A program made the position numbers and the translations under genes. Under the pieces are notes generated by a model. The model made no database searches, was not told the origin of the DNA, and saw only the letters and a list, made by a program, of their open reading frames with translations. A DNA stretch of 64,000 nucleotides, taken from the NCBI GenBank assembly GCA_937920515.1, contig CALEUG010000004.1, positions 62,001 through 126,000 of the forward strand, in the 5' to 3' direction. Of the stretch, positions 20,464 to 30,810 are shown piece by piece. Source of the DNA: an uncultured bacterium (GTDB lineage: Bacteria; Acidobacteriota; Aminicenantia; Aminicenantales; Saccharicenantaceae). The first letter of the stretch is position 1. Each line of letters opens with the position of its first letter.

Positions 20464-21155
20464 TGTGTCGCTCCTTTCTGAAGAGACTTTCCGGCAATGC
20501 CTTTCATTAAAAATTCAAAGATCTGTTCGGTTTCGTCCTCGGGTGAGACTTTTTCCTCCTGCCAGTAACGGGTATGGATCAGGCCTTCTATCAAGGCCCA
20601 GACGTAGCGAAGGAGTTTTTCGGGCTCGGTGGCCACAAACGTTCCGCGGTCCATGCCTTCGGCCAGCACCAGGCAGCCCGCCTTAAATATCTCTTCCCGT
20701 TTTGACCTGAAAATTTTCAGAGCCTGCTGGAATTCCCGGTTATCCTCCTTGTGAGCCGGGGCAAAAATCCGGTGGACAAAATCCCTGAGGCTCTTGTCCT
20801 GGATAAACATCCGGGAGATGTTTTCCTTCCTGGTCTGGATGTCCAGCACCGAGAGGATCATCTGTTTCAGCTTGTCTTCTGGAGACCGGTCGGATTGCTG
20901 TATTTCCTTCAGGCGCTCTTTTATCTCGTCGATATATTGCAGGATTATTTCCAGGAGAATCTGTCCCTTGTTATGGAAGTACTTGTAGAGAGTGGCCTTG
21001 GAAAAATTGGCTTCCCTGGCTATTTCGTCCATGGTGGCCGACCTGAAACCGCGGCGGATGATGACCCTTTCGGCGGCCAGCAGCATCAGCCTCTTGTACT
21101 CGGCCTGGATTATTTCCTTCTTATTTATCCGGCCTTCGGCCATTCTGTCCTCCAT
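20460..21155 (-). CDS. TetR/AcrR family transcriptional regulator
   Basis: AAERVIIRRGFRSATMDEIAREANFSKATLYKYFHNKGQIL HTH. Confidence 0.95.
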   Translation of the reverse strand: MEDRMAEGRINKKEIIQAEYKRLMLLAAERVIIRRGFRSATMDEIAREANFSKATLYKYFHNKGQILLEIILQYIDEIKERLKEIQQSDRSPEDKLKQMILSVLDIQTRKENISRMFIQDKSLRDFVHRIFAPAHKEDNREFQQALKIFRSKREEIFKAGCLVLAEGMDRGTFVATEPEKLLRYVWALIEGLIHTRYWQEEKVSPEDETEQIFEFLMKGIAGKSLQKGATQ

Positions 21156-21167
21156 GATTTACTCCTG

Positions 21168-21196
21168 AGTTTAGTAATTAAACTGATTAGTTTAAT
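21168..21196. promoter_or_regulatory. Putative TetR operator
   Basis: AGTTTAgtaatTAAACTgattAGTTTAAT: contains perfect dyad ATTAAACT-GATT-AGTTTAAT 22 bp upstream of the tetR start. Confidence 0.7.
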
Positions 21197-21290
21197 TTAT
21201 AGCCTGAATAGTTCATATAATCTACCACTGGAATAGTCTCTTGTCAACAGACCGGCCCGGTGTTTAAAATATATATGAAGGGCCAGGGCT

Positions 21291-21956
21291 TTGGGTTTTA
21301 AAAAAGTGAGATTCTCGGGCTTGGTCATCGCGGCCATTACGTTCCTCCCCGTCCTATCATTTCTGCCGGGAAGCCCGACCCCGGAGCCGGGCCAGTTCTG
21401 GCAGATGACCTTAAAACTCCAGATCCGGGCTGATTTTTGGGACGGCCAGACCGCGGAGAAAACCGGACATTATTTGCTGGATGCTGACTGGTCCGGTTTT
21501 CTGGAAGAGGATGGCCCTGATTTCATCATTTATCACCTGGGTTCGCAGGTAGTCCGCTGGGAAGTCAAAGCCCCTGATGGTCAGTCTATTGCTGCCCTGG
21601 TCCCGACGCCCGCATTAAAGCTGGATTACGTGGAAGGGGAAGAGGAAGAAATCAATTTCTATTACAGCTTCAACCCTGACCTTATCAATTATCAAGATAG
21701 CCCGGCCGGCCACCGGATTAAGCTGGTCCTGCCGGCCCGGCCCTGGTCCCGGTCCGGAGAAAAGATCCCCTGGTTTCGCAGGAAAGTCATCAGCGGCGAG
21801 CTAAACCTCAAACTCCAGAGAAGCCAGCTGGCCCTCAAAGAAATCAGGAAAGAATTCAACTGGGTGGAGGAAACGAGCCTTCAGGATTCCAACCTGTTAA
21901 CCGTCAGACAGAGAAGCCGGGTAAAAATCTTGCTGGAGCTTACCAGGCGCCAGTAG
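21291..21956 (+). CDS. Hypothetical secreted protein
   Basis: Intact ORF with N-terminal hydrophobic signal; no family recognised. Confidence 0.6.
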   Translation: MGFKKVRFSGLVIAAITFLPVLSFLPGSPTPEPGQFWQMTLKLQIRADFWDGQTAEKTGHYLLDADWSGFLEEDGPDFIIYHLGSQVVRWEVKAPDGQSIAALVPTPALKLDYVEGEEEEINFYYSFNPDLINYQDSPAGHRIKLVLPARPWSRSGEKIPWFRRKVISGELNLKLQRSQLALKEIRKEFNWVEETSLQDSNLLTVRQRSRVKILLELTRRQ

Positions 21957-21966
21957 CTGCAGGCCA

Positions 21967-22860
21967 TCAGGCCCGGGGATGGAAGCGGTCATATATCTGC
22001 TTGAGCCGGTCCCGGCTGACGTGGGTATAAATCTGGGTGGTGGTAATCTGGCTGTGACCCAGCAGCATCTGGACCGATCTCAGGTCGGCTCCCCTTTCCA
22101 GCAGATGGGTGGCAAAAGAGTGGCGCAGGACGTGGGGATGAATCTTATCCAGCAGCCCGGCCTCCTGGCCGTAGGCTTTAAGAATTTTCCAGATGCCCTG
22201 TCTGGTAAAAGGTTTCCCGCGGCGGGTGAGGAAAATCGCGGTTGAGCCAGCCCTGTCCCACTGCGGGCGGACCTCTTTCAGGTAGGTTTTTAACCAGCGG
22301 GCAGCAGCCCGGCCGACCGGGACTATTCTTTCCTTGCTGCCTTTTCCCTTGCAGATTAAGAACCCCTGGTCCAGGCGGACATCTTTCAGTTCCAGCGAGA
22401 CCAGCTCAGAAACTCGCAGGCCACAGCCGTAGAGGACTTCCAGCAGGGCCCGGTCTCTCATTCCCTGGGGCTTCTTCAGGTCGGGCTTTTCCAGCAGGCT
22501 TTCCACCTCTTCCACCGACAGCACCCGGGGCAGGGTTAGCCAGAGCGAGGGAGAGGTCAGACCCTCGGCCGGGTTCTTCTTGAGATGGTTTTCCATCAGC
22601 AGAAAACGGAAGAAAGATTTCAGAGAACTGACCAGCCTGGCCAGCGAGCGCGGCGACAGGCCCGACTGGGACTGGAGATGAATGAACTCCACCAGGTCGG
22701 GCTCCTTTAATTTCAGGAGGCTCTTTTTTCCCCGGTCGAGAAATTCAAAAAGCTTCCTGATGTCCAGGGCGTAGGAGCTCAGGCTGTTGGCGGAGAGTCC
22801 TTTTTCCACCGCCAGGTAGTCGCAGTACATCTTCAGCAGCTCTTCCTGGTATTTGGGCAT
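21967..22860 (-). CDS. xerD: Tyrosine recombinase XerC/XerD
   Basis: LLEVLYGCGLRVSELVSLELKDVR; HPHVLRHSFATHLLERGADLRSVQMLLGHSQITTTQIYTHV. Confidence 0.9.
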   Translation of the reverse strand: MPKYQEELLKMYCDYLAVEKGLSANSLSSYALDIRKLFEFLDRGKKSLLKLKEPDLVEFIHLQSQSGLSPRSLARLVSSLKSFFRFLLMENHLKKNPAEGLTSPSLWLTLPRVLSVEEVESLLEKPDLKKPQGMRDRALLEVLYGCGLRVSELVSLELKDVRLDQGFLICKGKGSKERIVPVGRAAARWLKTYLKEVRPQWDRAGSTAIFLTRRGKPFTRQGIWKILKAYGQEAGLLDKIHPHVLRHSFATHLLERGADLRSVQMLLGHSQITTTQIYTHVSRDRLKQIYDRFHPRA

Positions 22861-22877
22861 GGTTAACGGCTTTATTT

Positions 22878-23498
22878 TTATTCAAGAAAAGGATTATTCT
22901 CTTTTTCTTCCCCGATGGTGGTCCTGGGGCCGTGGCCGGGCAAGACCAGGGTCTCATCGGGATAGGTTAAGACCCGGGTTCGGAGCGAACGGATCAGGTC
23001 CTTCCAGGAACCGCCCGGCAGGTCTGTCCGGCCCACCCCGCCACAGAACAGGGTGTCCCCGGAAAAAAGAATCCCAGGAGTATGAAAGCAGACGCTGCCC
23101 GGACTGTGGCCCGGAGTATGAATAACCTTCAGGCTGGTCTGCCCGACCCTGACCTCGTCCCCGTCAGCCAGCAAGCGGTCAGGGCGGGGAGTGGGCTTGG
23201 CTCCCAGCATCAGCCCGAACTCCAGCTGGATGTTTTCCTCCAGCAACGGCAGGTCGTCCTGGTGCATGGCAATAGGGGCCCGGTACCTGTCCTTGATTTC
23301 GAGGTTGGCCCCGGTATGGTCCACATGACCGTGAGTGTTGAGAATTATGACCGGCTTCAGGTTAAGGTGGGTGATCAGGGGAAAGATCTGGTCGGCCTCG
23401 GCCCCGGGGTCGATCACCGCGCATTCCCTGGTCTCCGGGCAAAAATAAATATAGCAATTCGTCTCCAGAGGCCCGACGATCACCAGCTGATAGTTCAT
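22878..23498 (-). CDS. MBL-fold metallo-hydrolase (glyoxalase II-like)
   Basis: LNTHGHVDHTGAN; HTPGHSPGSVCF; LFSGDTLF; VLPGHGPRT. Confidence 0.92.
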   Translation of the reverse strand: MNYQLVIVGPLETNCYIYFCPETRECAVIDPGAEADQIFPLITHLNLKPVIILNTHGHVDHTGANLEIKDRYRAPIAMHQDDLPLLEENIQLEFGLMLGAKPTPRPDRLLADGDEVRVGQTSLKVIHTPGHSPGSVCFHTPGILFSGDTLFCGGVGRTDLPGGSWKDLIRSLRTRVLTYPDETLVLPGHGPRTTIGEEKENNPFLE

Positions 23499-23601
23499 TC
23501 CACTGCCACCCCGATGGGCTAATATTATGTCAACCAGAAACAGGCGTCAAGCAAATTTTTCTTCCAGGGAAAAAGCTGTGTTATAATCCTGATTAAGAGC
23601 G

Positions 23602-24003
23602 ATGGAATTGATAATTCTCCAGGAAGCCCGGAAAGAATTGCTGCTGCGCGCCTGTCCCGGCCGCCAGGCTCAGGGCTACCTGCTCGGCCGGCAGACCGGG
23701 CCAGGACTTTTCGTGGAAAAGATTATGCCCCTGGCCTGGAGCGAACTCCTCAAACCGGAAACCTTTTTCCGGGTGGAGCAGAACCAGCATCTGGCCGTCC
23801 TGGGGGTGTTCAGCCTGAATCCCAGCCCTCGGAGCCGAAGAAGACTTCTGCAGCCGCTTTTCTCGGGCAAGGTCTTTCTCTCCATCACTGTGAGCTCTCG
23901 CGGACAAGTCAAGCCCCGGGCCCGGATTATAGAGTTTGACCGCAAATTCTATTTCCAGCCCCTCAGACGGATTATCCTGGAAATGGAGGCCGAAGATGGC
24001 TGA
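23602..24003 (+). CDS. Small protein with possible degenerate JAB/MPN fold
   Basis: GYLLGRQTG...FFRVEQNQHLAVLGVFSLNPSP: JAB-like order, but HxH position replaced; overlaps the AMMECR1 gene start. Confidence 0.4.
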   Translation: MELIILQEARKELLLRACPGRQAQGYLLGRQTGPGLFVEKIMPLAWSELLKPETFFRVEQNQHLAVLGVFSLNPSPRSRRRLLQPLFSGKVFLSITVSSRGQVKPRARIIEFDRKFYFQPLRRIILEMEAEDG

Positions 24004-24562
24004 AAAATCAGAATTCCTGACCGAAGAGGAGAAGAAATATCTGCTGCAGTTAGCCCGGCGCTCAATAGTTCACTATCTTAAAAACCGCCGGCTGCTGGAA
24101 GAAGAAGTTGATAATCCCGGGCTCAGGCAAAAGCGTGGAGCCTTTGTCACCCTTAAAGTCAACGGTGAGCTGCGGGGTTGCATCGGTTATCCGTTGCCCT
24201 ATAAACCGCTTTACCAGACGATAATCGAGATGGCCGTGGCCGCAGCCACCGAAGATTACCGCTTCCCTCCCCTGGCCCGGGAGGAGCTGGATGAACTCAG
24301 GATTGAAATTTCGGTCCTGACCCTGCCCCGCAAGGTAAACAAACCGGAAGAAGTGATCGTCGGCCAGCACGGAATAATTATCAGCAAAGGTTCAAACAAG
24401 GGATTGCTTCTGCCCCAGGTCCCTCTGGAGTATGGCTGGGACCTGGAAACCTACCTCAACCACGGTTGCCTCAAGGCCGGGTTGCCAGCTGACGAGTGGC
24501 GACGCGGTGTTAACCTTGAAGTTTTTGAGGCCCAGGTTTTTTCGGAAGAAGAACCGGCCTGA
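23996..24562 (+). CDS. AMMECR1 domain-containing protein
   Basis: GAFVTLKVNGELRGCIGYPLPYKPLYQTIIEMAVAAATEDYRFPPL (LRGCIG motif). Confidence 0.93.
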   Translation: MAEKSEFLTEEEKKYLLQLARRSIVHYLKNRRLLEEEVDNPGLRQKRGAFVTLKVNGELRGCIGYPLPYKPLYQTIIEMAVAAATEDYRFPPLAREELDELRIEISVLTLPRKVNKPEEVIVGQHGIIISKGSNKGLLLPQVPLEYGWDLETYLNHGCLKAGLPADEWRRGVNLEVFEAQVFSEEEPA

Positions 24563-24609
24563 GCTAAACCAGAAGTTCTGACTCCCGGGCTGGCTCCGCC
24601 AGGCATCGA

Positions 24610-25416
24610 TTAATCGTCGCTGGTGCCCTTCCTGGCCAGACTGGCCAGCTCAGCTCTGGCTTCTTCTTTAAGCTGCTTATCCTTGGCCGAGGCTTCGGGC
24701 AGTTCCAGGCACTTGTTAAACTCCTGTGAGGCCAGGTTATATTTTTTCAAGGCCAGGTAAGTCCGTCCCAGTTCCAGGTGATGGTTGATGTAGTCAGGTT
24801 TCAGCTCCACTGCCTTTTTCAACCATTTCTCAGACTCTTCGAAAGAGCCCCTGGGAATGGAGCCATAAATTATGCTGCCCAGGGCCCTCTTGGCCCCGCC
24901 GATTTCGGCCATCCGACGATGCCAGCGACCGAGGGCGTGGTAGGCCAGGTCGTTGCCGGGGTCGAGCTCAATGGCTTTATCCACGGCCTCCCTGACCTGT
25001 TTGGAAGCGTCGATCTGCTCCTTTTTACCCAGCATCAGGACTTTTTTGCCCAGGGCTGCGGACAGGAAGAAATGACCCCAGGTATCGTTGGGATTAACAG
25101 ATATGGCCTGTCTGGCATATTTCTCGGCCTTGACGTACATATCAAACTTCTGTTTTTCCACTTCTTTTCCGCTACCGGTCATCAGGTCGGCCACGTCCAC
25201 ATAACCCCTGGCCACTTTCCAGAGAGCTTCATAATTTTTAGGTTCAACTTCCAGAGCTTTCAGGTATTCATCCAGAGCTTTCTGGTCTTCCCAGCGGGCA
25301 TAGAACTCATCTCCGCTCTTGATCAACTCTTCGGCCGTCTGGGTCAGGCCAGGTCTGGCCAGAAGGCTTATACCCAGAATCACCAGTAAAATAAACTTAT
25401 GGGTTCTGGCTTGCAT
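24610..25416 (-). CDS. Secreted TPR-repeat protein
   Basis: Signal peptide then repeated TPR units (DQKALDEYLKALEVEPKNYEALWKVARGY). Confidence 0.75.
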   Translation of the reverse strand: MQARTHKFILLVILGISLLARPGLTQTAEELIKSGDEFYARWEDQKALDEYLKALEVEPKNYEALWKVARGYVDVADLMTGSGKEVEKQKFDMYVKAEKYARQAISVNPNDTWGHFFLSAALGKKVLMLGKKEQIDASKQVREAVDKAIELDPGNDLAYHALGRWHRRMAEIGGAKRALGSIIYGSIPRGSFEESEKWLKKAVELKPDYINHHLELGRTYLALKKYNLASQEFNKCLELPEASAKDKQLKEEARAELASLARKGTSDD

Positions 25417-25876
25417 CCATTCCCTCCTTGAATATTTTGCACGATGCTTTAATCTTTTATCCGCTTTCCCCTTCCTTGTCAAGAAAAATTAACCCTTTAC
25501 GTTTACCCCGTTTTAAGGCACAGAGGAGTCATCCTGTCTCCACCCCGGGACAGGCCCCCTGACTTCCTGTTCCCGGTGTTCTTTGCTGGCGATTCCCGGG
25601 ACTTAAATCTTAAATCAAAATCTTTAAATTGAACCCCGAATTCAGGATTTAAGACCGTTCCAAACGATGTTCATCCTGGCCGGTACAGGACAACTTTCCT
25701 TTAACAATTTCAACCTGACGACAGGGAAACCTCCAAGAACTCCCTTCAAAGTGGTCTGGAGAAATTCTTTCCGGTTGCGATTCGGCCTGAGGATGTCACC
25801 ACTAAGGCCGCCTCCGATTGACATCAGGCCGCAGCTCAAGGAAAATAGGGACAACTCTTTAATTAAACGAGGTCCG

Positions 25877-26596
25877 ATGAGGTCAGGTAAAAAAGAAGTA
25901 CCGGCCGGTGCTGGCCCGGGCCGGTTTGCTTGGAAACCGCTCCGGGTCCTTTTTTTGCTGGGCTGGTTAGTCTTTCAGCCGCTAATAACCGCCCCCGTCG
26001 ACCTGACGGCAGAACAGGTCGCCCTGCGGCTGGAGAACAAGCTGAAATCCATAACCACCCTGAGGGCCGATTTCAGGCAGTTCTACTACTCAAACAGCAG
26101 TCCCGAGCCGATGACCGGACGGGGTCAGCTTTTTATCCGCCGTCCCAACCTGATGCGCTGGGAATACAGCGCCCCTGAAAAACAGATTTTCCTGCTCAAG
26201 GATAAAAATTTCTGGCTTTATTTTCCCGAGGACAAGCAGCTTATAAAAAACGCTGCCCGGTCCGAAGTCCTGGAATCTGAGGTTCTGGGACTGCTTTCGG
26301 GCAATTTTTCCCTGATGGAACGCTACCGGGTTGAGTTCAATTCCTTCCCGAGCGACCGGCAAAACGTCTACCAGCTCCGCCTCCAGCCGACAGAAGAAGG
26401 CCAGTTCTCGTATATCCTCGTTGAAATTGACCGTCAGAGCTGGCTTATCACCAAGGCCGTGTTTTTTGAACCGGCGGGCGGCAAGCTGGAATACCATTTC
26501 AGCCGGATGGTGACCGGCCGGAAGATACCCGATGAAGTCTTTGACCTCCGTATCCCCCCTGACTGCGAAATTATCGAGGCCGGCGCCATTAAGTGA
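25877..26596 (+). CDS. lolA: LolA-like outer membrane lipoprotein carrier
   Basis: NKLKSITTLRADFRQFYYSNSSPEPMTGRGQLFIRRPNLMRWEYSAPEKQIFLLKDKNFWLYFPEDKQ. Confidence 0.88.
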   Translation: MRSGKKEVPAGAGPGRFAWKPLRVLFLLGWLVFQPLITAPVDLTAEQVALRLENKLKSITTLRADFRQFYYSNSSPEPMTGRGQLFIRRPNLMRWEYSAPEKQIFLLKDKNFWLYFPEDKQLIKNAARSEVLESEVLGLLSGNFSLMERYRVEFNSFPSDRQNVYQLRLQPTEEGQFSYILVEIDRQSWLITKAVFFEPAGGKLEYHFSRMVTGRKIPDEVFDLRIPPDCEIIEAGAIK

Positions 26597-26634
26597 CCGG
26601 CAATTTCCCTTAAACCCGCCGGCCGGTTTTTCGT

Positions 26635-27219
26635 ATGAATACACAGAAGCCAAAGATGGTGCCCGATGAGGACAGGATGCTGGTGGGCCGCAGTCTCAAA
26701 GGCGACAGGCGGGCCTTCGAGCTTCTGGTCAAGAAATACCAGCAGCCGCTGTTTAATTATTTCGGCAGGCTGGTGCAGGAGAGAGAATTGAGTCTGGACT
26801 TCACCCAGGAAGTTTTTCTGAGAGCCTATGCCGCTCTCCACACCTACCAGGAAAAATACCAGTTTTCCACCTGGCTTTTCCGGATTGCCTCCAATTTGCT
26901 CATCGACCACTGGCGAAAGAAGAAATTGCCTCTGGTCTCAATCGACTCTGAACCCGATGAGGATGAGCACCAGAAGCTTCAACTTCCTGATCACGAACCT
27001 CCGGTTTCCGAAATTTATGAAAAGAAGGAAATAATGGAGAAGATTGAGCAGGCCCTGAGCCAGCTCCCGGAAATCCTGAGGGAATTGTTTGTCCTCCGAC
27101 ATATAAACGATTTTTCATATGAAGAAATCGCGGCCATCAAGCGCCTGCCGGTGGGCACGGTCAAGAACCGGGTTTTTCAGGCCAGAGAGTGGCTGCGGTC
27201 CAGGCTGGAGGAAAAATGA
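26635..27219 (+). CDS. ECF-type RNA polymerase sigma factor
   Basis: FELLVKKYQQPLFNYFGRLV...DFTQEVFLRAYAALHTYQ...FSTWLFRIASNLLIDHWRKKK; region 4 YEEIAAIKRLPVGTVKNRVFQAREWLR. Confidence 0.95.
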   Translation: MNTQKPKMVPDEDRMLVGRSLKGDRRAFELLVKKYQQPLFNYFGRLVQERELSLDFTQEVFLRAYAALHTYQEKYQFSTWLFRIASNLLIDHWRKKKLPLVSIDSEPDEDEHQKLQLPDHEPPVSEIYEKKEIMEKIEQALSQLPEILRELFVLRHINDFSYEEIAAIKRLPVGTVKNRVFQAREWLRSRLEEK

Positions 27220-27788
27220 ATTGCCCTGACCTGGCTCAAATCTACGCCTGCCTGGAAAAGGAGCTTTCGCCGGAGGACCGGCTCCGGCTGGAAGAACACC
27301 TGGCAACCTGCTCCCGCTGCCGGCGGTTGCTGGCCGACCGACGTCTCTACCTGGAAGCCAGCTCCAGCCTTCCCCAGCTGGAATTGCCCCCCGGCTTTAC
27401 CGAGCGGGTGATGGCCGGCCTGCCACCCTTAAAATCTCCGGCCCGGCTGTGGTTGTGGCTGGCCGGCGGGGCTTATTTGCTGTTCAGCCTGGTGGTAGCG
27501 GGACTGGCCCTGGGCAATAAGACCGTTCTTTTCCCGATCTGTTTTCAGGTCTTTAAGAATCTGGTCAACCTGGCTGCCGACCTCAGCAGCCTTGTCTTCC
27601 GGCTTGTTCAGCAGGCCTACGGGGTCTTCAGGGCAGTGAGTATTTTTATGGGGATTGCAGGCAGGCTTTTATCAAACTTTTTTCCAGCAAGCATCATGGG
27701 GCTGGCCGCCCTGGTTTTGAGTGGCGCCATAAGCCTGGCTTTTCTCAGGTTGCTTCTCAGACCAGCTAAATTTTCCGACAGGGGATAA
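27216..27788 (+). CDS. Anti-sigma factor with zinc-finger (zf-HC2-like) N-terminus
   Basis: EKELSPEDRLRLEEHLATCSRCRRLLADRR; TM helices; ATGA overlap with sigma factor. Confidence 0.8.
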   Translation: MNCPDLAQIYACLEKELSPEDRLRLEEHLATCSRCRRLLADRRLYLEASSSLPQLELPPGFTERVMAGLPPLKSPARLWLWLAGGAYLLFSLVVAGLALGNKTVLFPICFQVFKNLVNLAADLSSLVFRLVQQAYGVFRAVSIFMGIAGRLLSNFFPASIMGLAALVLSGAISLAFLRLLLRPAKFSDRG

Positions 27789-27791
27789 GGT

Positions 27792-28748
27792 ATGAAAAAA
27801 AATAATATTGTTGTTCTGACCGCAATCAGGCTGGTGGTCATAATGGCCATGGTCCTGGTCCTAACCGGGACAACCCGGGCCGCCTGGTATAAATTTGACC
27901 GGACCGCCCAGCCCACCTTCAAGGAAGAAATCATAATTTCGCCCGGGGAAACCCAGAAAAACGTCCTGGCTTTCGGCAGCCGGGTGGTGGTAGAGGGAAA
28001 GGTTGAAGAAAGCGTCGTGGTCTTCGGCGGCGAGATTACGGTCAGCGGCGAGGTGGGCCGTTCAGTGGTGGGCTTCGGGAGCAAGGTGAACATCAAGTCC
28101 ACGGCCGTCATCCGGGAAGACCTGGTGGTTCTGGGAGGAACCCTGGCGAAAGAACCCGGCTGCACCATCGGTCAGGACACGGTCTTTATCCCGACCGGGG
28201 GGAAGTTTGCCTCGGAAATATTCCGCAAGGGAATTTTCTTCCAGCTGGGGACGATTTTCCTGGCCTTCAAGTTGATCTCACTGTTCTTCGGAATCCTGCT
28301 GACCATTTTCGTGGCGGGCATCTTCCCCGGGCAGGTCTATTTCGCCGCCGGGAAAATTCGCTCCGATTTCTGGCCGATTCTGGGCACAGGTTTCCTGGCC
28401 ATGATAATTTATGCCGGCCTGGTCCTGCTGTCAGCGCTGTTGATCTTCGTGATTATAGGCATCCCGCTCCTGTTCCTGCTCATGTTTGCCGGCATAGCCC
28501 TCAAGATTTTTGGCGGAACGGCCTTCTCCTGTTTCTTTGGCGAATCATTCCTCCGGGCCGTAGGGGTCAGGCGCCTGCCCCATATTATCTGGACGGCGGT
28601 TATCGGACTGATCATCGTGACCTTCCTTGGTCTGGTGCCAGTTCTCGGTTTCATCTTTTTGCTGGTGGTCAGCCTGATCGGCTGGGGAGTGGCCATCAGG
28701 ACCAGATTTGGAACCATGGACAACTGGTTTGCCCGCAACCGGTCCTGA
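27792..28748 (+). CDS. Bactofilin-like (polymer-forming) repeat domain fused to membrane helices
   Basis: NVLAFGSRVVVEGKVEESVVVFGGEITVSGEVGRSVVGFGSKVNIKSTAVIREDLVVLGGTL followed by hydrophobic helices. Confidence 0.7.
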   Translation: MKKNNIVVLTAIRLVVIMAMVLVLTGTTRAAWYKFDRTAQPTFKEEIIISPGETQKNVLAFGSRVVVEGKVEESVVVFGGEITVSGEVGRSVVGFGSKVNIKSTAVIREDLVVLGGTLAKEPGCTIGQDTVFIPTGGKFASEIFRKGIFFQLGTIFLAFKLISLFFGILLTIFVAGIFPGQVYFAAGKIRSDFWPILGTGFLAMIIYAGLVLLSALLIFVIIGIPLLFLLMFAGIALKIFGGTAFSCFFGESFLRAVGVRRLPHIIWTAVIGLIIVTFLGLVPVLGFIFLLVVSLIGWGVAIRTRFGTMDNWFARNRS

Positions 28749-28862
28749 ACAGTCTGAGGAGAGAATTCGAAAAACCGATAAACTTCTGTTCTCTGGGGAT
28801 TGGCCAGCCTGACCTGAATCTGGCCGGCTGGCGGGAGAACCGGCCAGCAGGGAGATCGGCAG

Positions 28863-29420
28863 TCAGGACTGCATTATTTCCTTTTCCTTGGCTGCAGCCA
28901 CTTCCTCGGCCTGCTTGATGTACTGGTCCAGCAGCTCCTGCAGTTTTTCCAGTCCCTGAAACTTATCGTCCTCGGTAATTTTCTTGTCCTTTTCCAGCTT
29001 CTCTATGTATTCCTTGCTCTCGCGACGCATGTTCCGGAGGGCAGTTTTCTCTTCCTCCAGCATCTTGTTGACCTTTTTGGCCAGCTCCCGGCGCCTTTCT
29101 TCATCCAGCGGCGGGACCGGGACCTTGATCACCCGGCCGTCGTTAATGGGGTTGAAGCCAAAATCCGAAGAGCGGATGGCCTTTTCCACGGCTTCCATCA
29201 AGGTGGGGTCCCAGGGCTGCACGGTGATCAGGGTCGGGTCGGGCACCCCTATGGTGGCCACCTGGTTGATCGGAGTTGGCGTCCCGTAGTACATGACCTT
29301 GATATCCTCGAAAATGCTGATGTTGGCCCGGCCGGTGCGGAGCTTGCTGATTTCCTTCCGGAAATGCTCGATGGAGGTTTTCATCTTTTTTTCCAGGTCC
29401 TTCAGGACATCTTTCACCAT
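28863..29420 (-). CDS. frr: Ribosome recycling factor
   Basis: LRTGRANISIFEDIKVMYYGTPTPINQVATIGVPDPTLITVQPWD. Confidence 0.97.
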   Translation of the reverse strand: MVKDVLKDLEKKMKTSIEHFRKEISKLRTGRANISIFEDIKVMYYGTPTPINQVATIGVPDPTLITVQPWDPTLMEAVEKAIRSSDFGFNPINDGRVIKVPVPPLDEERRRELAKKVNKMLEEEKTALRNMRRESKEYIEKLEKDKKITEDDKFQGLEKLQELLDQYIKQAEEVAAAKEKEIMQS

Positions 29421-29453
29421 GAGGCTCCTCCTTGGTAAAGTCTTGGACAGGTT

Positions 29454-30173
29454 TCAGGATACCCTGGTCCCGACCTTCTCGCCCAGAACGGCCTTTTTGA
29501 TATTGCCGGGAACATTCAGGTTAAAGATAATTATCGGCAGGTTATTGTCCTTGCATAAGGTGATGGCCGTGCTGTCCATCACCTTGAGCTCCTGCTGAAT
29601 GACCTCCAGGAACTTGATGGAATCAAACCTGGTGGCTCCGGCTTCAACCATCGGGTCGGCGCTGTAGACGCCGTCCACCTTGGTAGCTTTAAGAATTACT
29701 TCGGCCTTGATTTCCAGGGCCCTGAGGACGGCCGCGGTATCGGTGGTGAAATAAGGGCTGCCCAGACCGGCGGTGAAGATAATCACCCGCCTCTTCTCCA
29801 GGTGCCGGAGAACCCGGCGCCGGATGAACGGTTCGGCCACTGCCCTGATTTCAAGGGCCGATATCAGGCGGGTATTGATTCCTTCCTTTTCCAGAGCATC
29901 CTGAAGAGCCAGCCCGTTGATCACCGTGGACAGCAGCCCGATGTGGTCGGCGGCCACCCGGTCCATTCCCTCGGCTACCCCCCTGGACCCGCGGAAGATG
30001 TTACCACCGCCAATCATGATGGCAACATCCACCCCCAGTTCGTGGACCTGTTTGATTTCCCGGGAGATGGCCAGGGCTCTTTTGAAATCTATTCCGTAGG
30101 GCAGCTCTCCCAGCAGGGCTTCACCCGAAAGCTTCAATAGCACTCTTTTGTAAGCCGGCTTGCCCTCGTCCAT
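29454..30173 (-). CDS. pyrH: UMP kinase
   Basis: YKRVLLKLSGEALLGELPYGID; VAIMIGGGNIFRG. Confidence 0.97.
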   Translation of the reverse strand: MDEGKPAYKRVLLKLSGEALLGELPYGIDFKRALAISREIKQVHELGVDVAIMIGGGNIFRGSRGVAEGMDRVAADHIGLLSTVINGLALQDALEKEGINTRLISALEIRAVAEPFIRRRVLRHLEKRRVIIFTAGLGSPYFTTDTAAVLRALEIKAEVILKATKVDGVYSADPMVEAGATRFDSIKFLEVIQQELKVMDSTAITLCKDNNLPIIIFNLNVPGNIKKAVLGEKVGTRVS

Positions 30174-30188
30174 TCTTTTTATCGTTTC

Positions 30189-30788
<600 letters not shown>

Positions 30789-30810
30789 ATCTATCTCCCT
30801 TTGTGCTCGG

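Noticed and set aside
21967-22860. Tyrosine recombinase as evidence of a mobile island
   Set aside because: Sequence looks like chromosomal XerC/D; no att repeats or phage genes nearby, and the tmRNA/tRNA 3' ends show no adjacent integrase
28749-28862. GGCCGG...CCGGCC hairpin between convergent genes as a terminator
   Set aside because: No T-tract on either strand; possibly a bidirectional barrier but unsupported
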